This document shows positions 1 to 6,118 of a DNA stretch of 7,249 bases, in pieces (the stretch's first letter is position 1; the number at the start of each line of letters is the position of its first letter). The stretch comes from Actinomycetes bacterium. GTDB taxonomy: Bacteria; Actinomycetota; Actinomycetes; S36-B12; GCA-2699445. Location: positions 1-7,249 of the forward strand of contig JAHZKU010000092.1 of the NCBI GenBank assembly GCA_022600255.1. The letters run 5' to 3'. A model generated the notes under the pieces. The model was not told the origin of the DNA, searched no databases, and saw nothing but the letters and a program-made list of their open reading frames with translations. The position numbers and the translations under genes were made by a program.

Positions 1-1155
1 CCACCCTCCAGCGGACCCGTGCCATTCGACCCAGCCCCGTCGCAAGAAAACAATCCTGCAGCAATCAGCAACTCCACTCCCCCACTGGGCGAGACGGTTA
101 GCGATTCCCCCGACTTACCCACCGTCACCGGCCAACCACGCGACACGTTCGCTGTGGGCGGCGAACCACCCGGCTTGCCACTGAAGCCAAGGGGCACCCC
201 TCCCGTGGACACCCCCGCCAATGAGCTCACCCCGCAATCAACGCAGGACGAGTCAGCCATCTGCGTCACACCGAACCCCGGAGGGAGTCAGATTCAAGTG
301 ATCGTTTCGTTGGAGACCCTCTTGGGATTAAGTGAAAGCCCTGCGGAAGTTTCAGGAGTAGGCCCCATCTCCGCACCTTTGGCGCGCGAACTTGCGGCGG
401 ACGGTCGCTGGCGCGCGTGGCTCCGGAATAGCGCAGGTGCCATTGTCGCGACAGGTTCAGATCGGTACGTACCCACGCAGAGCGTGGCCCGAATCGTGCG
501 GGCTCGAGAGCCATACTGCCGAATGCCCGGGTGCCGGATGCCCTCGGCCAACTGCGATCTGGACCACACGAAACCCTGGCCAGCGGGATCGACCACGGCG
601 AAGAACTTGGGCCCACTGTGTCGCCGTCATCACATCATGAAGACCCACTTCAAATGGGGCTTACAGAATGACTCCCGCGTTGACTCTGCCCCAAGTCTGG
701 CGGACCCGGATGCCAGCGAAACTGCTGGGCGGACAACCGTTGGTTCGGACACCTCTCAAGAAGAGGCACGATCGGTGGTCGATTCCCGGGCCCATCGTGC
801 CCCGCAGTCGAGTGGGATCGACCAGTCCATTCCCCCATCATCCGGGGCGACCCGCGCCACCCCGGCGATTTCGCACCCTGTGGCCTTCGCCCCCAGGGCG
901 ACCAGTCCCTCGTCCGGGCGCGACGATCAACGCTCAACCGAGTTGGGAGCTGAGCGGGAATCTGCAACCGGCAGCCCAACGAACTCCGCCGGGGGCAGCC
1001 CACCAGAGTTCTCAGATACCGGACCATCAGATCCCGCCGCTTCCCGGATCCGGCCCTCTCCCGAAACGACGCTGGCGGGAACCGGTGTGGAGTCCGACTC
1101 CGATCCGTGGAGTTGGACTTGGACGACACCGACGGGAAAGCGATGCCCCTTCTAA
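1..1155 (+). CDS. DUF222/13E12-type HNH endonuclease-like protein, C-terminal part (5' truncated)
   Basis: The frame is open from base 1, so the true start and most of the N-terminal DUF222 domain lie before the window. The GTG at 19 is only the first possible in-window start. Numbered from that GTG, residues 1-85 are a Pro/Ser/Thr-rich linker. Residues 90-135 match the conserved stretch before the nuclease (VIVSLETLLGL, then LARELAADGRWR). Residues 163-210 are a zinc-type HNH module with C167, C172, C179, the DLDH catalytic motif (H183), C201, H204-H205 and H210. Residues 217-363 are a long, apparently disordered Ser/Pro/Gly segment, and the protein ends in WTWTTPTGK. That motif resembles the WTSPTGR element which, in relatives, follows the HNH module within about 10-25 residues. 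It supports this frame being coding to the end. The family is multicopy in actinobacteria and often assumed to bind or cut DNA; the exact role is unknown. Family assignment is confident, activity is not. Confidence 0.88.
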   Translation, partial: PPSSGPVPFDPAPSQENNPAAISNSTPPLGETVSDSPDLPTVTGQPRDTFAVGGEPPGLPLKPRGTPPVDTPANELTPQSTQDESAICVTPNPGGSQIQVIVSLETLLGLSESPAEVSGVGPISAPLARELAADGRWRAWLRNSAGAIVATGSDRYVPTQSVARIVRAREPYCRMPGCRMPSANCDLDHTKPWPAGSTTAKNLGPLCRRHHIMKTHFKWGLQNDSRVDSAPSLADPDASETAGRTTVGSDTSQEEARSVVDSRAHRAPQSSGIDQSIPPSSGATRATPAISHPVAFAPRATSPSSGRDDQRSTELGAERESATGSPTNSAGGSPPEFSDTGPSDPAASRIRPSPETTLAGTGVESDSDPWSWTWTTPTGKRCPF

Positions 1156-1330
1156 AGAGGCGACGACATGCCCGACCCGATTCGCGGAAGCTCGTAGTTC
1201 CTGGGTCATGATGGAGGATGCCGTGGGGACGCCACCGTCGCCGGAATGGGAGAACATCCCCGGCGTTCGCCGAGGCATGAGTTTGGACGAGCGCAAGAAG
1301 CGGACGCGCCAGCAACCCAGGAGTTCTTCG
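1156..1330. other. Gap between HNH gene and RecB-like gene
   Basis: These 175 bases contain no gene I can support. The frame of the downstream RecB-like gene stays open through the gap, with possible ATG starts at 1208 and 1277, but neither has a good ribosome binding site and the encoded peptide is Arg/Lys/Pro-rich and unfamiliar. I see no TANNNT -10 element with a matching -35, and no hairpin followed by a T-run. The gap probably holds the 5' leader of the RecB-like gene. Confidence 0.4.
1319..1323 (+). promoter_or_regulatory. Shine-Dalgarno AGGAG for the RecB-like gene
   Basis: A consensus AGGAG lies 7 bases before the ATG at 1331. It decides the start, because the in-frame candidates further upstream (668, 1208, 1277) have no comparable site at proper spacing. 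Confidence 0.75.
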
Positions 1331-2230
1331 ATGACCACAGCTACCAAGGCCGACGATCCGGCGGTCGACAAGCCCACGCTCGCGCCAAGGCCAACCAACT
1401 CACTCTCCCCTTCGCGCGCGGGCGACTTCCTGACATGCGGGTTGCTCTACCGCCTGCGCGTCATCGACCAGATTCCCGAAGCTCCAGGTGAGGCGGCCGC
1501 TCGCGGCACCTTAGTGCACGCTGTCCTTGAGAAGCTCTTTGATCATCCGGCGCAAGAGCGCACTGAGACACTGGCGGCCGAACTCCTAACACCCAGTTGG
1601 CAAGAGCTCCGGGCGTCGGACCCGCTCACCGCTTCCGTGTTGTTCGGATCACCAACCGCTTGGGAGGACCACCTAGCCGGCAAGGAGCTCCCGGCCCCGG
1701 ACGCTGATGCCGAGGCCGCTTTCGTGGGCAACGCCAAGAGCTTCCTGACCAAGTACTTCCGAATGGAAGACCCCCAGCGTCTCGAGCCGCACCAGCGCGA
1801 GGTGCCGGTGAGTGTGACTTTGCCTAGTGGCCTGACGCTGCGGGGGGTCGTTGACCGCGTGGACAAGGCCCCCACGGGGCAGGTCCGCGTGGTGGACTAT
1901 AAAACTGGCCGGGCACCAGGCGAAGGCTGGGAGTCCAAGGCGATGTTCCAGATGCGGTTCTACGGGCTCGTTTGGTGGCTCCTCACCTCCGAGTTGCCGA
2001 GCAGGCTCCAACTGCTCTACTTGGGCAACGAGCAAACGCTGGCGATCGATCCGACTGAAGAGCAGTTGCTGGCCACCCAGAAGAAACTGGAGTCCATCGG
2101 GGCGGCTATCACCAAAGCCACCGAACGCCAGGAATGGCGCCCGCGCAAGTCAAAGTTGTGTAGCTGGTGCTCCTTCAAGCCGCTGTGCCCGGAATGGGGC
2201 GGCACCACCCCGCCGCTTCCGGTGGTTTGA
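1331..2230 (+). CDS. RecB-family (PD-(D/E)XK) nuclease with 4Fe-4S cysteine motif, Rv2119-like
   Basis: The gene encodes a 299-residue stand-alone nuclease domain of the RecB/AddB/Cas4 type, with no helicase part. Visible motifs are RGTLVHAVLE (H63), GVVDRVD (D175), VVDYKTG (D189 and K191, the metal-binding and catalytic PD-(D/E)XK core) and QMRFYG (Q207, Y211). Cysteines C36, C277, C280 and C286 follow the C-x(n)-C-x2-C-x5-C pattern of the iron-sulfur 'staple' seen in AddB-type nucleases. The start at 1331 is chosen for its AGGAG site, and because only a short variable N-terminus precedes the conserved LSPSRAGDFLTC segment. The frame is open upstream to 668, but that part overlaps the HNH gene and is not homologous-looking. 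Proteins of this type are widespread in actinobacteria (for example M. tuberculosis Rv2119) and probably act in DNA processing or repair; substrate and partners are unclear. A 7-bp dyad follows the stop codon. Confidence 0.9.
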   Translation: MTTATKADDPAVDKPTLAPRPTNSLSPSRAGDFLTCGLLYRLRVIDQIPEAPGEAAARGTLVHAVLEKLFDHPAQERTETLAAELLTPSWQELRASDPLTASVLFGSPTAWEDHLAGKELPAPDADAEAAFVGNAKSFLTKYFRMEDPQRLEPHQREVPVSVTLPSGLTLRGVVDRVDKAPTGQVRVVDYKTGRAPGEGWESKAMFQMRFYGLVWWLLTSELPSRLQLLYLGNEQTLAIDPTEEQLLATQKKLESIGAAITKATERQEWRPRKSKLCSWCSFKPLCPEWGGTTPPLPVV

Positions 2231-2265
2231 GTCAGCCACAACCTGAGTCAGATGGTGCGGCTGAC
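2231..2265 (+). terminator. Possible hairpin after the RecB-like gene
   Basis: GTCAGCC (2231-2237), directly after the stop codon, is perfectly complementary to GGCTGAC (2259-2265). An inner ACC/GGT pair (2241-2243 with 2254-2256) could extend the stem across a small internal loop. A five-T run occurs only at 2283-2287, about 17 bases past the stem, so this is not a classic intrinsic terminator. It may be a weak terminator or, since it abuts the predicted -35 of the next gene, an operator. Confidence 0.35.
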
Positions 2266-2266
2266 C

Positions 2267-2295
2267 GAGACAGAAACAGGGGTTTTTCCTAGGCT
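2267..2295 (+). promoter_or_regulatory. Predicted leaderless promoter for the ABC exporter genes
   Basis: GAGACA (2267-2272, four of six matches to TTGACA) is separated by 17 bases from TAGGCT (2290-2295), which fits the actinobacterial TANNNT -10. Six bases then lead straight to the ATG at 2302, so transcription would begin at or within a base of the start codon. There is no convincing Shine-Dalgarno site before this ATG, which agrees with leaderless translation, a common mode in actinobacteria. The call rests on sequence pattern only. Confidence 0.6.
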
Positions 2296-2301
2296 GATCC
2301 C

Positions 2302-3081
2302 ATGAGTGACGCCCCAGTGCCGCAGCCGCCGGCAGATGAATCACCCGTTGCTGCGGCCGTGAGTGCCCAGGGCCTGACCAAGATCTATGGGGAGGGCGAC
2401 ACTCGAGTGGTCGCGTTGGATGCCGTGGACTGCGAGATCGGCGCCGGCCAGTTCACTGCTGTGATGGGCCCCAGCGGTTCCGGCAAATCGACCCTGATGC
2501 ATTGCCTGGCTGGCCTTGATTCCATCACAAGTGGCGAGGTCTACATCGGCAACGTGGCCTTGTCTCAGCTAAACGACGCACAACTGACCCGCTTGCGACG
2601 GCAGTCCATCGGATTCGTATTTCAAGCTTTCAACTTGATTCCGACCCTGACAGCCCGGGAGAACATCACCTTGCCGATGGATATCGCCGGGAAAAAGGTA
2701 GACCAAGAATGGTTCGACACCGTGGTGCAGAAGGTGGGCTTAGGTGATCGTCTGACCCACAAGCCGACCGAACTATCAGGTGGTCAACAGCAGCGGGTCG
2801 CCTGTGCGAGAGCGCTGGCCTCCAGACCCCATGTTGTGTTCGCGGATGAACCCACCGGAAACCTAGACTCACGCTCGGGCGCAGAGGTGCTGGAGTTTCT
2901 GCGGCGCAGCGTTGACGAGTATGACCAAACCGTCGTGATGGTGACGCACGATCCGGTGGCGGCCGCCTACGCCGACCGGGTGCTGTTCCTAGCCGACGGT
3001 CTGATCGTGGATGAAATGGCTGAGCCGACCGCAGATCGGGTGCTGCAGCGGATGATCGCCTTCGAAGTTGCCAGGAGCTGA
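2302..3081 (+). CDS. ABC transporter ATP-binding protein, MacB/LolD type
   Basis: This 259-residue cytoplasmic ATPase should power the permease encoded just downstream. It has the complete nucleotide-binding set: Walker A GPSGSGKST (56-64), Q-loop glutamine Q108 in FVFQAFNL, signature LSGGQQQR (158-165), Walker B VVFADEP with catalytic E183, D-loop around NLD (187-189) and H-loop H216 in THD. The motif spacing and the FNLIPTLTARENI segment are typical of the MacB/LolD/FtsE-like subfamily that pairs with FtsX-fold permeases. The first 20 residues are a Pro/Ala-rich extension before the conserved GLTKIYG stretch. The ATG at 2302 is supported by the leaderless promoter geometry. The stop lies six bases before the permease start. 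The family commonly handles lipoproteins, peptides or drugs, or transduces mechanical work; the substrate here cannot be read from the sequence. Confidence 0.95.
   Translation: MSDAPVPQPPADESPVAAAVSAQGLTKIYGEGDTRVVALDAVDCEIGAGQFTAVMGPSGSGKSTLMHCLAGLDSITSGEVYIGNVALSQLNDAQLTRLRRQSIGFVFQAFNLIPTLTARENITLPMDIAGKKVDQEWFDTVVQKVGLGDRLTHKPTELSGGQQQRVACARALASRPHVVFADEPTGNLDSRSGAEVLEFLRRSVDEYDQTVVMVTHDPVAAAYADRVLFLADGLIVDEMAEPTADRVLQRMIAFEVARS
3073..3077 (+). promoter_or_regulatory. Shine-Dalgarno AGGAG for the permease, inside the ATPase gene
   Basis: AGGAG lies in the last codons of the ATPase gene, 10 bases before the GTG at 3088. This supports that unusual start codon and suggests translational coupling of the two exporter subunits. 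Confidence 0.65.
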
Positions 3082-3087
3082 TCCCGC

Positions 3088-5625
3088 GTGATTCGTACGG
3101 CCACCCGAAATCTGCTGGCCCATAAGCTGCGCTTGGTGCTGACGCTCCTGGCGATCACGCTGGGCGTCAGCTTTGTGGTCGGCACATACGTGTTCACCGA
3201 CAGCCTGAACAAGTCCCTGGCCCAACTGTTTGACACCGAGCCCGCTGATGTTGTTGTCCAACCGGTGGATTCGGCTGAGACCAGCGGCGGTGGCGGGGGT
3301 CAGGCACCAGCGCTCACCATGCCTGACTCGATCATCAAACAGGTGGCCGAGGTCAATGGGGTCAGTTCAGCGATCGGATCGGTCAACCAGGTTGGCGCGA
3401 TCGTCCTGAACGATGAAGACGAGTCGGTGGGTGGACCGAACAGTACTCCTCTGGGAGTCTCGTGGGAACCAAATCAGGACACCAGCCAAGCCACGCTGCT
3501 GGCAGGGTCTGCCCCCAAGGGCAATGATCAGGTAGCCCTAGACTCAACGACCGCCGACAAAGCGAACGTGTCCGTTGGTGACACCGTTCGGATTTCCACG
3601 CCACTGAAGACAGATGCCAAGAAGGAGTGGCAGGTTACGGCAGTCGTCGACATTGGTCTGTCCGGTGGCGTCACGGTTGTTCTGTTTGATCTACCAACGG
3701 CCCAGAAGTACTTGGTCGGCGAGGGCCTGATCAACCAGGTGCTGGTAACTGTGTCCGACGGCTCTACCCCAAGTGACGTGGCCACCGCCATCAATAACTC
3801 GTTGGATTCCAACAAGTACACGGCCATCACGGGTCAGGAAGCTTCGGACCAGCAGGAACAGCAGATTACGGATAGTTTGGGCTTCCTCAATACCTTCCTG
3901 TTGATCTTCGCGCTCGTCGCCGTCTTTGTCTCCGCCTTCTTGATCTTCAACACGTTCTCGATGCTGGTGGCCCAGCGCACCCGAGAGATCGCCCTGATGC
4001 GTGCGGTTGGAGCGAGTCGGCGGCAGATCCAATCCGGTGTGGTGACCGAGGCGCTGCTGCTGTCGGTCGTGGCTTCCACACTGGGCATTCTGCTCGGAAT
4101 TGGGCTGGCCTTCGGGCTGCGAGCGCTATTCGATCTATTTGGACTGCAACTACCCTCCAGTCAGTTTGAGTTGGCACCGCGAACCATCATCGTGGCGTAT
4201 GCAGTTGGCATTGTCGTGACAGTTGCTGCGGCTTGGATTCCCGCCAACCGAGCCTCGGCTGTCCCTCCGATCGCCGCGCTGCGTGCCGAATCAAGCCCCC
4301 CAAAGGCCACGCTCACGCGCCGACTGTGGCTAGGTGTCGCCACGTGGGTTCTGGCCTTGCTCTTCATCTATCTTGGCCTCACGAACGGGACAGAAACCGG
4401 GGTGGCCTGGATCGGCCTGTCCGCGGTATTTGGGATCATCGGCACAATCGCGCTCACCCCCTTCCTAGCTGCCCCAGCCTTGTCGGTGATGGGTCTACCC
4501 TTCCGCGGTGCCGTGGGCCGGTTGGCCGTACAAAACAGCAAACGCAGCCCGCGGCGTACGGCCGCAACAGCGAGCGCATTGATGATTGGCGTCAGTTTGA
4601 TGTCCATCATGGTGGTCTTTGCATCGTCCTTCACTGCGACTGCGGATCAGGCGATCGACGAGGCCTACGGTGCGGACTTCACCCTTGGGTCGCCCCCGCA
4701 ATACCAGCCCTTCGACTCCGCACTTTATGGCCAGGTCAACGGCATCGACGGTGTCGGCGAATCCACATTCATTCGGGCGACCACGGGCACCAAAGGTCAA
4801 TCGACGTTCCCTGGCTACGGAATCGACCCCAGCGTCATGCCATCGATGATCAACTTTGAGGTGACCGAGGGCTCCTTGGCCGCCATTGGACCTCAAAAAG
4901 CGGCTGTGGACACTGATCTCGCTGAGACTAACGGCTGGAAAGTAGGCGACAAGGCCAACGTGACGTGGCGCACCGGGCAATCCGAAGTTGAGGTCGTCGC
5001 CCTCTACGAACCCGTTTTGGTGTTCACCGGATTCCTGACGGACTTCGCCACGGTGCGGGACTGGGGAGCACCCGCTGGCCAGGACACGGCGATCTACCTG
5101 AAGTTGGCCGAGGGTGCCGACGCCGAGCAGGTACGCACCGATGTCAAAACGGTCCTCGACAAATATCCGGCAGTGGGGATCCAGGATCAAGCCCAGATCA
5201 AGGCCGATATCCAAGACCAGATCAACCAACTGCTCCGGTTTATCTTTGCCCTATTGGGGTTGGCGATCATTATCGCTGTGTTGGGGATCGTCAATACGCT
5301 GTTGTTGTCCGTTGTAGAACGCACTCGGGAACTCGGCCTCCTTCGTGCGATCGGAGGCCTGCGTTCTCAAGTGCGTCGCATGATTGTGCTAGAAGCTCTC
5401 ATGCTCGGTGTATTCGGGGCGATCATCGGGGTCGTCTTGGGTGTGATCTACGGGGTCTTGATGCAACGCTCCTTAGAGACCGAAGGGCTGACCACACTGG
5501 CGATCCCGGTGATCACACTTATCGTGTTCATCATCGCGGGGGCCGTGGCTGGCATGCTTGCGGCGATCTGGCCAGCGACGACGGCCTCCCGCCTGAACAT
5601 CCTCAAGGCCATATCCACCGAGTAG
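3088..5625 (+). CDS. ABC transporter permease with two FtsX/MacB-type domains
   Basis: This 845-residue membrane protein is the partner of the preceding ATPase. About ten membrane segments are visible: roughly 15-35, 266-290, 318-345, 366-384, 413-431, 438-462, 494-514, 716-741, 768-790 and 804-827. Residues 36-260 and 515-712 form two large extracytoplasmic regions of MacB periplasmic-core type, the first with a Gly run at 67-71. Each FtsX domain carries the same coupling-helix signature: QRTREIALMRAVGASRRQI at 296-314 and ERTRELGLLRAIGGLRSQV at 744-762, showing internal duplication. This 10-helix, single-chain layout is common in actinobacteria and differs from the 4-helix E. coli MacB or LolC/E. 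No MacA/HlyD-type adaptor is present nearby, as expected for a cell without a Gram-negative outer membrane. The GTG start is chosen for its Shine-Dalgarno site and the tight six-base spacing to the ATPase gene. The substrate is unknown; lipoprotein or peptide handling, or a mechanotransmission role, are possible. Confidence 0.93.
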   Translation: MIRTATRNLLAHKLRLVLTLLAITLGVSFVVGTYVFTDSLNKSLAQLFDTEPADVVVQPVDSAETSGGGGGQAPALTMPDSIIKQVAEVNGVSSAIGSVNQVGAIVLNDEDESVGGPNSTPLGVSWEPNQDTSQATLLAGSAPKGNDQVALDSTTADKANVSVGDTVRISTPLKTDAKKEWQVTAVVDIGLSGGVTVVLFDLPTAQKYLVGEGLINQVLVTVSDGSTPSDVATAINNSLDSNKYTAITGQEASDQQEQQITDSLGFLNTFLLIFALVAVFVSAFLIFNTFSMLVAQRTREIALMRAVGASRRQIQSGVVTEALLLSVVASTLGILLGIGLAFGLRALFDLFGLQLPSSQFELAPRTIIVAYAVGIVVTVAAAWIPANRASAVPPIAALRAESSPPKATLTRRLWLGVATWVLALLFIYLGLTNGTETGVAWIGLSAVFGIIGTIALTPFLAAPALSVMGLPFRGAVGRLAVQNSKRSPRRTAATASALMIGVSLMSIMVVFASSFTATADQAIDEAYGADFTLGSPPQYQPFDSALYGQVNGIDGVGESTFIRATTGTKGQSTFPGYGIDPSVMPSMINFEVTEGSLAAIGPQKAAVDTDLAETNGWKVGDKANVTWRTGQSEVEVVALYEPVLVFTGFLTDFATVRDWGAPAGQDTAIYLKLAEGADAEQVRTDVKTVLDKYPAVGIQDQAQIKADIQDQINQLLRFIFALLGLAIIIAVLGIVNTLLLSVVERTRELGLLRAIGGLRSQVRRMIVLEALMLGVFGAIIGVVLGVIYGVLMQRSLETEGLTTLAIPVITLIVFIIAGAVAGMLAAIWPATTASRLNILKAISTE

Positions 5626-5665
5626 CTACGCTGGGAGCCGATCGACGTCGTGAGACGATCAAGAG

Positions 5666-6118
5666 ATGAAGGACTCTCGTTTCACGGACCTGCAATCACG
5701 CCTAATCGGTGCATGTATTGCGGTTGGGATTGCGGCGAGCGCAGTTGGCTGCTCATCGCAGGCCCCAGATTCCAGCCCAACACCCTCAGCGCAAGAGGGA
5801 ACTGATTTGACCGTCACCATCACAAATCGAGGTCGAGTAGATGAGTGGACCTTGACGTGTGACCCCGACGCCGGCAATCACCCCTCGCCGCGAGCAGCGT
5901 GTGGCTTCTTGGACACGGCCAAACAATGGGGTGAGAATCCCTTCGAACCCACGCCTAGCGAGACCGTGTGTGCTGAGGTCTTTGGTGGCGAGGAAACCGC
6001 CACGGTGACCGGGGTTTGGGAGGGTAAGCCGATCGATGCCAACTTCAACCGCACCAATGCTTGCGAGATCAGCCGCTGGTCAAACGCCATTCCGCTGCTG
6101 GTCGTCCAAGGCGATTGA
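5666..6118 (+). CDS. Subtilisin-inhibitor-like (SSI) domain lipoprotein
   Basis: This 150-residue exported protein starts with a short charged segment and a hydrophobic stretch (13-27), ending in a lipobox-like AVGC with lipidation cysteine C29. A Ser/Pro-rich spacer follows (about 30-46). Residues 48-147 resemble the Streptomyces subtilisin inhibitor fold: TLTCDPDAG, four cysteines C65, C79, C102 and C133 spaced 14, 23 and 31 (SSI pattern 15, 21, 30, disulfides 1-2 and 3-4), TVTGVWEGKPI and TNACEISRW. SSI proteins block serine proteases through a loop beginning at the third cysteine. Aligned by eye with SSI (C-P-M-V), the loop here is C102-A103-E104-V105, giving Glu at P1. The start is uncertain: there is no good Shine-Dalgarno site, and a GACGAT six bases before the ATG could be a weak leaderless -10. 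The 40-base gap after the permease gene allows co-transcription. The 3' end overlaps the convergent HAD gene by 39 bases. Fold assignment is fairly confident; inhibitory activity is inferred. Confidence 0.82.
   Translation: MKDSRFTDLQSRLIGACIAVGIAASAVGCSSQAPDSSPTPSAQEGTDLTVTITNRGRVDEWTLTCDPDAGNHPSPRAACGFLDTAKQWGENPFEPTPSETVCAEVFGGEETATVTGVWEGKPIDANFNRTNACEISRWSNAIPLLVVQGD

Noticed and set aside
1..1155. Homing endonuclease or mobile element based on the HNH motif
   Set aside because: The sequence around the HNH motif matches the DUF222/13E12 family, and no intron, intein, terminal repeats or transposase are seen in the window.
1261..1272. Small inverted repeat CGGC-GTTC-GCCG before the RecB-like gene
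   Set aside because: The stem is only four base pairs with no T-run; chance is likely in GC-rich sequence.
650..1315. Long minus-strand open frame (221 codons) opposite the HNH tail
   Set aside because: It is Arg/Pro/Ser-rich with no recognisable motif, lies antisense to a frame that ends in a conserved motif, and is best explained by low stop-codon frequency in GC-rich DNA.
1331..2230. Cas4 of a CRISPR system
   Set aside because: The motifs overlap with Cas4 because both belong to the iron-sulfur PD-(D/E)XK group, but there is no repeat array or cas gene nearby and the sequence fits the actinobacterial RecB-like group better.
4233..4859. Plus-strand 208-codon frame inside the permease gene
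   Set aside because: Its composition (His, Arg, Cys and Pro rich) is that of an out-of-frame reading of a membrane protein gene; the permease frame carries all recognisable motifs.
4495..5229. Minus-strand open frame (244 codons) opposite the permease gene
   Set aside because: It mirrors a clearly coding permease region, has no family features, and no ribosome binding site was evident.
5623..5665. Possible promoter or terminator between permease and SSI-like gene (TACGCT at 5627-5632; GATCG/CGATC arms at 5640-5644 and 5656-5660)
   Set aside because: No -35 element fits TACGCT at 17 bases, the stem is five base pairs with no T-run, and the GACGC/GACGAT-like elements are too degenerate to call.
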